Source: Viscum album (lineage: Eukaryota; Streptophyta; Magnoliopsida; Santalales; Viscaceae). From it: 64,000 nucleotides of DNA. The translations under genes and the position numbers were made by a program. The stretch covers positions 365,008,067-365,072,066 of the forward strand of contig OY728157.1 in NCBI GenBank assembly GCA_963277665.1. Direction: 5' to 3'. The notes beneath the pieces are model-generated. The model was not told the DNA's origin and made no database searches. It worked only from the letters and a program-made list of their open reading frames with translations. This document shows positions 33,560 to 46,108 of this stretch, piece after piece. Within the stretch, counting starts at the first letter, position 1. Every line of letters begins with the position of its first letter.

Positions 33560-36500
33560 AATATAAAGACCTGACCTTAAACAATTCATAAAATTTATTC
33601 TTTGGAATATAATTTATTTTTCATTTTTCTGAAGATCATTTATGTTTGAATATATAGATAATTTTTCTATCACCCTATCATAAATAAATATTACATAAAA
33701 AACTTGTAACTTTTATTTATTATCCATTTTCTGACAATATTTTTTTTAAAATATAACAATCATTATTTTTATAAGATATCTTCACAATTTTCATCTTGAC
33801 CTCAAGAATGTCCTTTATGAATCTTAAAACCCTGTTAATTTATTTTTAAAATATGGGATGAAGACCAAAATCTCAGTAAGGGACATATAAAAAAATAAAG
33901 AAATTCGTTAGGCAATGAATTCCCCTTATAGAATCTTCCCATTTTCAAAATAAAATTTTAATACAAAATAAAAATTTTATTACCCAATAAGTGAATTTCA
34001 CTTCCTAAATATTTTCATAAAATATTTCATAAGAATCAAAAAGGAAAAAAAATAAGTAATGTTTCATTGTATTTATGAAAAACTCATGCATTTTTATTCT
34101 AAAATTTATACTATTAACCCTTACAAAGTAGCATAAAATTTCCTTTAAATTAATCTCATTATATTTTTTTAAAATAATAATATTTACATAAGATTATAAA
34201 TAAATAATAGATAAATCATGTAGGTAACATGTGACATAATTTTCATATCACACTTAAAATCACTCATACAAATTGAATGACCATCCTTATAAATTCCAAT
34301 AGTTTCTTAGGACAAATGTATAACTGGTAAACTCTTTCTCTATAAAATATTTACTAAGGAGATATATCATGCTCACCCATAATCATGAGAAATATCATGA
34401 TCACCCATAATAATGAGCTAAATTTGAATCACCCATTAATATAAACAATTATTATTAACCATAAAATAATAGTAAAAAATGAAATATTTTATTTTCATTA
34501 TTACAACCCTAATTATTTTTTCATCCACATGAAAAAAATTTCTAGATTTCAAAATATCCATCCCATTTAACACCCATTTTAAAAATAATAATAAAAAAGT
34601 GATTGAGGGTATTTATTTGAAATAATAATGATCCAAACATAAAATAATGGTTATGGTGGGTGGAAATATTGTTGATTCCATATATGGAAATGTATAACAT
34701 TTATTCTTCAATTTTATCAAAACATTCCCTATTATATACATTAATATATCTATTTTGGAAATATTTGACAAAATGTAAAATGTTAATTAAAATTTCCTTT
34801 ATTATTCACAAACATATATATAAATACATTTATAAAATAATTTTATGAATATGGACATGGAAGAAAAATATTTATAAAATAATTCTTTAAAACATTTAAT
34901 ACATGGGTTTTATGGTAATGCCATTGTTACCTCAATTCAAAATAATCACACATGTTTTTTTGTTATTTACATAAATAATAGTGTTTTATAGTTTATTATT
35001 CCTTTTATGTTATTTATTGTCATTTTATTTTAAATTATTCAATCATTTCTTTTTAGGTTGGATGTTTTTACAATATTCCATTCATGTGTCGAAAATGACT
35101 TTGTTATGTTGAAGATTGTCAAAGATAAATTTATTCCCCCAGTTATAGAATTATAATAATGAAATAATAATATTTTAAATATTAATTATATTTCTAAAAT
35201 CAACCATAAAATATGTTTATGAAAAAACAATTATGATATAATCATGGAGGTGGTAAGCTGTACATATGCACGAGTAACATTTTCATTTTTTCAAAGAGTG
35301 TGAGGGAGTGAAATAAAGTACGATTTTATCATTATCAAAATATATTTATATAATATAAATCCTTTTATCACATTCAATGAACTTATATATATAATGATTT
35401 TATGTGTTCATGAATAAAAAATTACATCACTTCATGGAGCCGGTAATCCACCCATACGCACAAATGACATTATCAATTTTAATTGAATGGAATGGTTTGA
35501 AAATAGATGACAAGTAATCTTTAAAAAATTATATTTATTCCATTAAAATCATACATATAAATTGAATCCATTAATTTAAACATCTGTAATAGGTGATGTT
35601 AGAAAATGAATTACATCGGTTCGTGAGGTGCAAGTCTTCCTTATACACGAATGATGGTTTTGTTTCCTATTTGACAGAATAAGTGATGTATATAGGTCAT
35701 TTAATTAACATAATAACAAATAAGATTATGAGAGATAATTATTTAATTATTTTATCTTTTTTTAATATATTTTTTGGAGGTTTGTGATTAAATAAAACAA
35801 GAAAATCGCAGTTAAAAACTATAACTCTTATTTGGACAACTTTTTTAGGTTTATACCTAAATCCTTCCCAATTTTTATTTATGATTTAAATATAGAATAT
35901 ATAATGTGGTGATAGATTTAATAACTATATTTGATTAGGTGTTTCTTAAAAAAAATATCTCTTGATGTTTATAGTGGATCTAAGAAGGTGTTTCCTATAA
36001 TAAGTTAGGGAGAGGATACACTTAAATATTTTTACAAGATTAAAATATATTAAATTACCAGAAGATAAATTTTAAATGATATATTAACAAAATATGTTCA
36101 TTTAGTAAAATTTAAATCCAAAAATTAAGAAATCAATATTTTATATTAAACCATATAATTCAAGAAAACCCAATTTTTTTAGAAATAATTATTTTCCCTT
36201 TTGACCGAAAAGTTACATAATATTTTTATAAATAACATATCTATATAAAGTAAATTGATTTAATATTAATAAAAAAAGAAATTAATTTAAAGTTAACATC
36301 AATTGAGATGTTACACTAAATTTATTATACTACATTAGTTCATATCTATTTTTTATTTTATTAAATATTTAATAGGATACCAAATTCCTTGAGTCAGCTA
36401 TTCATGTTTCCAACTTTAAATCGTAGAGTTGAGATTCTAATCATAGAAAATTCCCATTGAGTACAACATCCTTGTTCAATGATGTGATCCTTTACCACAG

Positions 36501-36860
36501 GATGGACCATATAAAATGACATTACATTTTGTAGAGTGTCTTATTGTACATTAATAGATTTTATCACATATGATCTCAAGTTATGTATGTCTTCTAAGTG
36601 TATTGATTAAATAATTCAAGTTAGGTCTTCTCTAATTTCTAAACACTAGGGAAAAAATGGTTTAGTTTATCCTGTATATGAGCTAGAGCTATGTATAGAA
36701 CATTTAAAAACTATTTTTGTCTTGATTCCTATTCTTATTAGATTGGTATTGATATATATATCATAGACTATAAACCTATTCATAATAAATTATTCACACA
36801 ACCATTACCAATTTGCACCAATTTTATTCTTTTATCTCTCACAGATACTCATCCATTTCA
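33560..36860 (-). mobile_element. E6: decayed inverted Tekay-type LTR
   Basis: Three faded hairpin repeats (about 35243-35275, 35428-35472 and 35612-35657) in minus orientation, about 185-190 bp apart. The outermost keeps its stem TTCGTG / CACGAA. About 340 bp upstream on the minus strand is a decayed TATA region (ttattatagg near 36000), and a phrase like the E1 U3 phrase atcattaatgtacc lies near 36560. Both ends are estimates from the E1/E2 layout. No interior was recognised on either side, so it may be a solo LTR. Confidence 0.5.
34361..34445 (+). repeat. Small tandem repeat, about 28-32 bp unit
   Basis: atcatgctcacccataat, then atcatgatcacccataat, each followed by an atgag phrase, then a partial third unit (gaatcacccattaat). 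It lies inside the E6 LTR remnant, near where the GAGCTCACC block would be expected. Confidence 0.6.
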
Positions 36861-39003
36861 CTACCATTTACCATTCACATGAGCTATATTTGTGCATAGA
36901 TCGACTGAGAACTATGTGTGAATTGATTTCTATTATTTTAAAATATGATGTAAAATCCAAACCATCTATCTTGGACGTCACATCAATGTTTTTCTATCCA
37001 ATTTTTCCTACCACCTTAACACATGGGGCCCTTATTTCATTTAATTTTTTCACTCATCGACCCTATATTATGATGATAAATACACATAATCTTCAATACA
37101 TCTCTCTATAATAGTGTTTAATCTCCCTTACTCACAACAGTTTCTTTGAAAACATCTCATACATATTAATCCATCATCATTTACAGTACACATAAATTAG
37201 ATCTAAATAGAAATATTTTATAGGAAATTCACGTTCCATTATTCATATTGTCATCAGATACATAGTGATGTATAAAAAATCTATCTCAGGCACATTAATG
37301 AATTATAATAAATTTATTCCCCAGATAAATATTCCCTAACTTCCGAACCTTAGTCGGGTTCTGGATGGAGTGTTCCAATCACTATCTATATATATTCTTT
37401 TCATATCCCACACTTTGTTCCTTATGTGTTTGAATAACCAAAAATCATTCATGTTTATTGGTAATGAGTGTTTCCAATTCCAAAAAATGACCCATTTTCT
37501 TTGTAAAAACATATACATTTCATATCTATCTTTCCCTTAACTATGTAATGATTTATTTTCATCATGGGGAGAGGGTTTTATAGCCCAATAAACCCTCGAT
37601 AAAACAGTTGTAGAACCCATCATTATAATTTGGTCTGTGGTTATCCTCTACAAAATTTTTCAATTTAATTATTTATTTATTTCTATAACTCAATATATAA
37701 ATTACATCATTCCCATTACTTATTAAGAGGTTTTAGATCAATACTAGATATTTAGTCCCATTTGGGTTGTTATACCACAACTCACATTAGTCCACGATCT
37801 ATGACATTAAACCAGAAGCACTATTTTCTACACAAGGTTGTTTATATTCATTTTTCATCCTCATTCACATTGAATTAATTATACCCTTACTTCCAGACTT
37901 GTAACATCATTTTTATTATAAAAATTACATTCTTCAGCATTAGATTCCCTGGTTAAAAAAATTTGACATCATATATGTGACCAGACCATATACCGTGGTC
38001 AAATAAGTGTGACCATAAACCACAAAAAATATTGATAGAATCATTATAAACATAAATTGGAAAAAAAATATCCTCAATTTTAGGTATATTAACTTTGGTA
38101 TCTCAATTCATGTTGATTTTATATTGTTTTATTTTGACATTTCCTATCTCATTATTTTCTCAAAGATGTGTGTCATTAAAACTCTATCGATTTTACGTAA
38201 AAAAAATTTGACCATAAACATCATCTTAATTATTCTAGATTTTATGACTTTAACTTTTTAGAGGAAATAGACATGATAATATCTATGTTGAAAAAAAACA
38301 AATGGAATCTTAAAATAAGTAATTTCTAGGCATACACCATGCATATGATAGGAAATATTTTGAGCATTTTAAAAATTAAAATCCATAATTCTTATTAGGT
38401 TAAAAACCACTAGAGGGAGGGAAAAAAAGAAAATTCATAACCTACTAAGGATCTCCCCTTTCATGGATTAAGTAAATAATAAGGTTAAAACGAACTGACA
38501 TAGTGCTTATAAAAATCATCATTTATCTCAGAAATAGTTGATCTATGATCATTGGGTATATTTTCCTAGAAAAAGTAGGATTTCCTTTCCAATCCTCATA
38601 AAAACTAGTTTAGAAGATTTTTATGAAATTTATAAAGATGCAATTTCAGGGTACATGATAACTTTTGACCATTAAAATTTTCATGAAAAATTCCCTTTAT
38701 AATCTCTATTATGCTGAATCAATCATCTCTCACTTATAAAAGTGGAAAACATTTATTTGGATGAAGGTAATTACTTCTTGTATCTTACCAACCTATATAT
38801 TTCTAAGAGTTCAAGTTCCAAAGATGTTGATTCATTCAAGATATTAAATCTAAAGGTATTAACCTTGGATTATAGTGATGGTGATTGGGAAATATATTTA
38901 AACTCTACATATCCCACTGGAATTAAAAGTTTAGGGGGAAACCAAGAATTATAATATTTTTTCTCATGAATATTCCTAATATTGTGGTGATGGTATTTTT
39001 TCG
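36861..39003. other. Unassigned decayed repeat DNA
   Basis: AT-rich, no convincing gene. It includes more of the GAATTGATT / ACATAGTG repeat (36918, 37245). A 70-codon frame at 38742-38954 contains KVL..., then DWE, which faintly resembles the chromodomain end of the E1 pol, and gggggaaaccaag behind it resembles the gggaaacaaaaa near the end of E3 pol. If real, a second decayed element lies directly upstream of E3. Confidence 0.35.
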
Positions 39004-41484
39004 TTGTAACAAAATAACCTATATGTAATGATGTGAATAGTTATAAAATTTTCCTTTTGATTTAATTATATGTATTATTATGTAATATGGTTTTATAAAT
39101 CACATATACTCCTTTAATTTTGTTATATCCGATCAGATTTAAATAACTATTAAACATATTTACCTTCTATCTAATACCCATTGTACAATGATCACAAGAT
39201 GAATATAAATATAGGGTTTAAAAAAAATATAAATTACACAGAAAAAAGGAAGTGATGGCCTTAACTAGTAGGGTCATACCCTATCAATACATTTATCAAT
39301 GATTTAAAGGGAGATAAAATGATTGGTATTTTCCATTGACCAATCCCAAGATGAGATTCAACAACTTAAGAATGAGTGAAACTGATTATAGAAGAATTTC
39401 AAGCTCATTGAGATCACGACCCGAACCATGTAGGCCAAACCACCCCATGAAAGGATCACCATCAAGCCGCTTACTATTAGAGAGTTTTAGGGTGTACAAA
39501 AGGGATATGTTTCAAGACCCTAGAAATATGATTATATATATTATTTTTTATACAATAAAAAATATATTCTCATTATATTTTTTTACATTATAAATGATTT
39601 TTATTTTGATACAATAAAAAACAAATAGTGTTTTCAGGTAACATAAAAATCAAATTAAAGAATTTATTTTCATGAATTAATATATCTTCTAAATAAAAAG
39701 AATATTAATAAAATTTTATTTTAAAATATTTTTAATAAATTTTAATGATCATATATATTTTATGGAATAAAAAGTAATTTTTGTATGGGTTTGAAAATTT
39801 TTATTATCCAAAATCCCATCATGTCATAATAAATGTCAATTTTATTTTAAAGTAAAAAATCACATATTTATAAAACTATTTGTATAAAATGAATATTATT
39901 TTTAGAATTAGAACTTAAAAATCATCCAATGGGGGGTGTTTCATAAATTTCGGAGACACTCGAAATTTCAAATAAAATTAAACACCGTAAAAATATAATT
40001 ATTGTATTATGGCATCATAATGACCCTAGAGTGATGTAATAAATAATATAAACGAGATCCATGAACAAATATATGTTTATTTCCTTTAAAATAATGTGAA
40101 TTTATGTTTATTTTGTTAATTTTATAAATATGTTTTAAATCTTCCAAAACCAATAATATATTTTATGATTTTGAAATCATTTATTTAAGTGTATGACTCA
40201 CCTCAACTTAATAGATGGTATTATTAGTTAATTTTGGACCATATCATTATAAAATATTGAATACCAATCCAATTTTTTATAAACCATGGTCAAATAACCT
40301 TGGAAGGTTTTTGTTTTTAGTTATTTTATTATAATGATTTCAGAACCAATGTTTGAGAAATAATAAATAAATTCCCACTCATTTCCTATACAATGCCACC
40401 CAAGATCCCAATTATCTTTACGTAAAATATTTTATGACCATAATTACTCTAATATACCATATTTAGACTCTTCCAAATTCTCCCCATGCTCTCATGAAGC
40501 TTCTTTCAAGCATTTGGAGTCACGCACTCAAGTAAGGGTTCCTTTCATTCTCATCTTTATTTATGTTTTTTGATTATAATATTCCTTATATTTCCAATTC
40601 CTTTTTATGGGATATGTTTTTTCAGGCCCCTATTACCAAAAATTTGATTTGAAAATGATTATAGACCCTATTCTCACTCATCAATCCATTTTATTAATTT
40701 ATATCTAATGTCACTATACTTCTGAAATATCATTGTGATTTTCCTTAATAAAAAAATTGTGAAGTGAATACGATACCAATTTACTATCAATGGTTTTTGA
40801 ATTTATAAAATTATACGTCCTTTACATGGTACGTAAATATATTCAGTACACACTCCTTGATCATGGAATAAAATATTATGATGAATGAACACGTGTTTTA
40901 TGATCTATGGGGAACACTTAAGAATTAGAACGAAATGAAAGTGATGGGTGCACTTGAAATTATATAACTCTCCAATACATTGGGTAATGTTGGATATCAT
41001 TAGATGTAATGTTTGGATATTAATTGAACCAGATTTATTTATCATAATTTAACAATCAGGATCTCTTGGAAGTTATCCCTGGCTTATGTTTATGATGACA
41101 TGTTTTAAGTTGTCACCATATTTCCATTGTTTTGATTATCATGCTCTATCATGACTTATTATTCAAGTTTATTTTGCTAAACATTGATATTTATATTTTA
41201 TAACATGCATCACCATATTCCTTGTTTATTATCATTGTGATTTTAACAGCTAACCCCTTTCTTATATATGTTTAAAGGTAATCTCGTGTAGTATTAAGAG
41301 CCACATAATTTTAGAAGCATGTTGAGGAATTTTTCAATAGTGTTGTTATATCCCATGTTCAAGATGTTATGACATGTACCTAATTACCAATGAAAATATA
41401 CATATCAATATTATAGGGTTTATTGAGTGAAATTTAATTTAATAAACCATTTATTAATGTGTAATAAGGATAAGGGTTATTATA
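39004..41484 (+). repeat. E3 5' LTR
   Basis: Collinear with 57170-59632: ttgttatatccgatcagattt matches tagttatatcctaccagattt, aaccaatcccaagatgag matches at 57500, and gcatttggagtcac matches gcatttggaatcac. A donor-like caa/GTAAGGG at 40532 recurs at 58682 in the other copy, 1.5 kb from each start. The start TGTAAC is tentative. The GTACGTACGG hairpins are absent. ctccaatacattggg at about 40970 is the decayed first half of the twin palindrome. Confidence 0.75.
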
Positions 41485-41641
41485 GTTGGCTTCTGAGAAA
41501 TATTTTAGTTATTTTCCATTTTAGGATTAGAAAACTCCATAGAATGATTTTGGAATAAGACTATGTAGATGAAAAAAACTAAATTTTGGTACGTATAGAT
41601 TAATTAGGTTATCAAGAAAATACATCTTATTCTGGATACTA
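41485..41641 (+). other. E3 PBS and leader, left of E2
   Basis: gttggcttctgagaaa at 41485 is a decayed form of E1 gttggtatcagaggaa. The leader aaaatacatcttattctggatac then tracks E1 aatacatccctgtctggatac (quoted in part) up to the insertion point, and resumes at 52283 with ctggaacagatgtacc. Confidence 0.75.
41637..41641. repeat. Target-site duplication of E2, left copy (TACTA)
   Basis: TACTA before TGTAACAGCCC, repeated at 52278-52282. Confidence 0.95.
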
Positions 41642-43482
41642 TGTAACAGCCCGAGATTTTATGAAAAATATTCTTTTTTATTTTACTAATGTCTTGTGTT
41701 ATACGCTACACCAAAAGGAGCTTGCACAACATGCATCCTTGACTTGCCTTGCATTACACGCAATCGCAACCTTCCTCGATAGTGTGTGTGGTACGTAATC
41801 CTGAGTTTCACGAAACAATGATATGCTATTAAAATATTATTAAAACTAGCCGTTATGAATAGTAATAACCACTTTTTAAATTTTAGAAATTTTAACTCTC
41901 AAAGTGGACTTCATTTTTGGATTCGGAGTATCGAATTTAGCCTAAGGTGAAATTTTTGTACTTTTCGGATAACTTTCATATTCTGATGAATAGTGAAAAT
42001 TAATAAATTAAAATTAAAAACAACTTTTTTTAATCAAAATAATTAATAGTGATAAATCATTAATTTGAGTGGTTTTAAAGTATATTTAGAATATATTTTT
42101 ACAATTTAATACAATGTTGGTCATTGGATGTAATTTCACATTTAAACTAGACATAACCAAGTGTCAATCTTTTGATAGATATTGTTTCTTAAAAACACGC
42201 TATTTGTTTTAACAGCGGGATTTAATTATAAAATTAATTAATGCAACTTTTATGTTATGAATTTGGTAAAATAGACTTCATTTTTGAATTCGGAATATGA
42301 AATATAGCTTGGGATGAAATTTTGGCATTGTTCTGAAAAACATCAATTTTTGATGAATAGTGAAACTACTAAGTGGTAGGTTAAAAACAGAATTTTGAAT
42401 AAAACTTAATTTTACCGCTTCTGTGAATGGAATTTCAAAAATCCGAGAGACACGGTTAATATCAAGGACTAAAATGTGGTTCAATGAGATGAAAATAATT
42501 TTTTGGTGAATAGTAACTTTTTATTTTTTTTACCACGGTTAATAGTAAATAGGGTAACTAAGGGTAAATATGATATTAATATTACCCTAACACATGTCCT
42601 AATTCTATTGTACAAGTGTAATTCGACCAAAAACAAACTTAGGAATAAAATATGACCATTTAGGCCCACTTGGATTAGATTAGGACATTTATTATTAATT
42701 TATTTAAAGAAAGGTTAAAATAGTTAAAATCAAAGTTTAATAAGTAAATCATTTTTAATATGGCGTTATACATAAGATAAATTCGACTATAAATATTCAT
42801 TAGAAAGCTAAACAGATTTGCTAAATTATGGTATTTTATTTGTAATTTTTAGACATCAAATAATTTAATTTATTTATGACACAACGATGATGCAGTAATT
42901 ATCTTATTAATGAAATATTGACATAATTGATGTTATAAACACCAAAATAAATGTAATTTAAGACTTTTTATGAATTCCACTAATTTTCTAGGTTACTATG
43001 ATATATTAGTGTTAATTTAATCAACTTAGTTCGAACATATAATTCTGTTATGACTTTCACAAAAATCATATATCAAATAGTGTCAAAATTGACACAAAAT
43101 AGTTTTTAAATCAAATATTATATTATTAATTGTTATTTTATTCCTAAAAATCTAAGGTTCGCCCAAATGACTTAGATAAGGATATATGTATTAATAATAT
43201 ACAATTTGGGGTTCGTTTGGCATGTTATAGTAAGTGTATTAACCATATAGTGAAAGAAAACAAAAAGACATGGTAAAAGTTAAATTATTTAACTTAGAGT
43301 TAAATCTAATTGATAAGGTTAAACTAATACCCTAAACTAGTCTAAATCCAATTGGTTGATAGGATTTCGACCCATCCCCACTTTAGCTTCGAAATAAGAC
43401 CCTTTGGAACCATTATAAACCGATTTTGACTTTAATATAAAATAATATTTTGAGATATTCCTAAGGTGCCCCTCTCCGCCCC

Positions 43483-43489
43483 TATAAAA
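43483..43489 (+). promoter_or_regulatory. TATA box of E2 5' LTR
   Basis: TATAAAA after a C-rich block (gtgcccctctccgcccc), followed by ggacacctccttcccc. Same context as in E1. Confidence 0.75.
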
Positions 43490-43825
43490 GGACACCTCCT
43501 TCCCCTCCTCCTCACACCAATTTGAGCACTCAAGCTCGGCCAACCCCTGCCAATTTATCCTCTCCACTTCCCTAGAAACATTCTAGAGGTTGTGGTCTTC
43601 CTCAAAGACCAATTTTAGTTCCCTAAGAGGAGGTCTCAAAGAGGCACTTCAAAGAAGAGGTAATTACCGTTACCAATTCTTTCATCTTTATTTCTTCTTC
43701 CACTTCTTCTTCTTAGGTTGTTTCATTATGAAGTAATAACATCAGTATAACTCATATACTGATATGTTATTATAAGTATGAAACAAACCTATTTCACCAT
43801 CTATCCATCCTACGGAAAAAGAAAT

Positions 43826-43870
43826 CACCGCGCGTGTGTACGTACGGAATACCGTCTCCACGCCGTGGTG
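43826..43870 (+). repeat. Leader hairpin H1 of E2
   Basis: Arms CACCGCGCGTG and CACGCCGTGGTG pair as CACC and GCGTG helices. Where E1 H1 has ACGTG/CACGT, this has GCGTG/CACGC, a paired change. 3' LTR copy at 50235-50279. Confidence 0.75.
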
Positions 43871-44011
43871 TAATCTATTTTCCACCACCACCTTACATGG
43901 ATGGGTATAATGGTGTAAAGAATAACTATACATAGTTATTACAACATAATATTGATTCTGATATATTGTATAATCCACTCCAATTCAATTCAATATTTAT
44001 AGAAATGATAT

Positions 44012-44056
44012 CATCGCTCGTGCGTACGTACGGAATACCGTCTCCACGACGCGATG
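44012..44056 (+). repeat. Leader hairpin H2 of E2
   Basis: Arms CATCGCTCGTG and CACGACGCGATG pair as CATCGC and TCGTG helices with one bulged base. 3' LTR copy at 50421-50465. Confidence 0.75.
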
Positions 44057-44215
44057 AGATTCATTCTACATGTTAACCATTTAAGAATGATTATAATGTA
44101 TATATAAGAAATAATAATGAAATATATGACATTATAAAGCTACTGGATTTATTTATATATATACATATGTATGTCATCTACTTACTTCCATTTCAAGACA
44201 ATAAGGAAAGGAAAA

Positions 44216-44259
44216 CAGCGTTCATGCGTACGTACGGACTACTGTCTCCATGAACGATG
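44216..44259 (+). repeat. Leader hairpin H3 of E2
   Basis: Arms CAGCGTTCATG and CATGAACGATG pair at 10 of 11 positions without bulges. The apical stem is TTCATG/CATGAA where H2 has CTCGTG/CACGA, so both arms changed. 3' LTR copy at 50625-50668. Confidence 0.75.
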
Positions 44260-44553
44260 TTTTTCATTTTATTTATCTACCTATTATATATATATATATA
44301 CTGAATATATATGATATATAAATCATATTTTATATTCTGGAAGTAAGTAAATCATGATATAAGTAATAATGATGTCAAGAACAACAAGTCAAAACACCTA
44401 CGATAAATGAAACGATTTTACCCAAAACGCTTCTTTAACATGGAATTTACAAAAGAACGGGTAATATAATGTCATAAGTGAACCATATATGATATCATAA
44501 CAATGAATATGATTCTGTAATAAGTCAATAACATTATTTAAATCATTATACAG

Positions 44554-44589
44554 GAGGTTCGGACACTTACAAAGCAAGTCGGACCTAAG
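44554..44589 (+). other. Predicted leader micro-exon (36 nt) in E2 LTR
   Basis: Acceptor ATACAG/GAGGTTCGG and donor CCTAAG/GTAAGGG. It is one nucleotide longer than the E1 micro-exon. Beyond GAGGTT the sequence differs from E1, while both splice junctions are kept. Confidence 0.5.
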
Positions 44590-45663
44590 GTAAGGGAAAT
44601 ATCACAATCTCATTTTTATCCGAGATTGTTTATTCGTAAGTATTTACTGGGGTGTATTTTATCATCCACATCCATGTTTCATCAATATGTAATATTATTT
44701 CCATCCACCTACAATTGTTTAAATCCATTTTTACCCTTCGGTGAGTTTTTAGTAATATGTATGAAAGGAATATTTTGTCGTTTTTCGTACGAGGTACTTT
44801 TTGACTTTTCCGACAAAAGTACGAAGAATGTTTTTTTAACTTATACGGCACGAACGGATTTCTACTGTTTTATAAAGCCTTATTTTCATGAAGCTTCCTC
44901 TAAAAGATTTCATGACTATTTTCAATAAAATCTCTTTCTTTTAAAATTGCATGATGTTTTGTGAAAAGAAATTGATTTTGAAGAAGAAAGGATATTTTCC
45001 TCAAGAATTCAATTCAAGTGTTTTATCAAAATTATTTTCCATATAAGATAATAAAGGGTTCTGTTTCTATCCATATTTTTACATTGATTTGACTATGTTG
45101 TGATGGAATTATGTTTATGAATTCCTTTATCTTATATGAATGGTTTTATGATATCATGTTGTTTAAGAATCCCATTTTTATTACATGGGTTATGCAATGA
45201 TGTATGATTTATGATTTTGTGGCACACATAATAAAGGATTTATTAAGAGATGGGTGGGACCTATATCTCCCTCCAATGCATTGGGTAAAGATTTTATATC
45301 TCATGAGATAGACATGGCTGGAATGGTAGGTTATACCGGTTCAGTGAAACAGGACTGAAACGAGGATTACTCGATTCAGAAAGGGACTTTGTCCACTAAG
45401 ATAGTCTTGGCAATGAGTCTTGACTAACAAGAAATGATTCTCTATGATTATGTGTGTATGCCACAAAGTTCCATGTTTTATGTTATGATTATTGTGATTA
45501 CATTTCACTGCCATGATTTATCCCATGTTATGAAATTATGCTCTCTTTTGCAGGTTATGATTTCCAAAATGTTATGTTCTTATGAATATGATGTGATTGA
45601 TATTTCTTTTGTTTACCCTTACTGAGCATTTGAGCTCACCCTTTTATGTTTTCTTTTCCCCAG
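44590..45663 (+). other. Predicted leader intron 2 in E2 LTR
   Basis: From GTAAGG to ttttccccAG. Length 1074 nt against 1052 in E1. It holds the twin palindrome and the conserved TTACTGAGCATTTGAGCTCA block just before the acceptor tract. Confidence 0.5.
45273..45310 (+). repeat. Twin palindrome of E2 LTR
   Basis: CCAATGCATTGG (45273-45284) and TATCTCATGAGATA (45297-45310), both perfect palindromes. The 3' LTR copies are at 51682-51693 and 51706-51719. They correspond to E1 8901-8926. Confidence 0.75.
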
Positions 45664-45868
45664 GATATAAAGAAAGGTTTTAGGTAAAAAAAGGAAGATC
45701 TTTATGGGAGATGTTGAAGATCTTTCACCACGATTAGAAGATTATAGTCCGAGTTTCCAAAGACACTAAACTATTACGGTCCTTGTGTGTGTGTGTTTTT
45801 GTAATGTACTAAGTATTCCGCAAAAGTAATGTAAAGTCCATGTACGTCAGGCTTCGGGTCTCTACAGT

Positions 45869-45880
45869 TGGTATCAGAGG
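45869..45880 (+). other. Primer-binding site of E2
   Basis: TGGTATCAGAGG, two bases after the LTR end, identical to the E1 PBS. Confidence 0.9.
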
Positions 45881-46108
45881 AAAGGTTTAGTCAACCTTTG
45901 GAATCTAGGATGCGAAAACGTTAGTGAGATCCCTAGAGATATTTCTAAGGTATGTCTAGGGATTCCCCTAAGGATAAGTATACGTATACGATATAGTCCT
46001 AGAACTATGGTAACGATATTAGATTAAACCAAAGATGTTAGATATTTAAGTTACTCCCCCTTTATTACGATTTTTTCATCTAACACTATTCTGTTTGGGT
46101 TTTAGAAA

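Larger units (their letters stand above)
43660..44553 (+). other. Predicted leader intron 1 in E2 LTR
   Basis: aagaag ag/GTAATT donor and cattatACAG/GAGG acceptor, the same junctions as E1 7512-8186. It contains hairpins H1-H3. By-eye prediction only. Confidence 0.5.
41642..45866 (+). repeat. E2 5' LTR
   Basis: TGTAACAGCCC to TCTACA. Near the start lie several short palindromic TACG phrases: GTGTTATACGCTACAC, attacacgcaat and gtggtacgtaat, comparable to E1 GTGTTGTACGCAACAC. U3 contains the 368-bp diverged duplication (41904 and 42271). The leader region is as in E1 but with a third hairpin. Confidence 0.95.

Noticed and set aside
44286..44302. TA microsatellite as a functional site
   Set aside because: Short TA runs are common throughout this AT-rich window (for example near 3190) and show no positional conservation beyond the LTR duplication.
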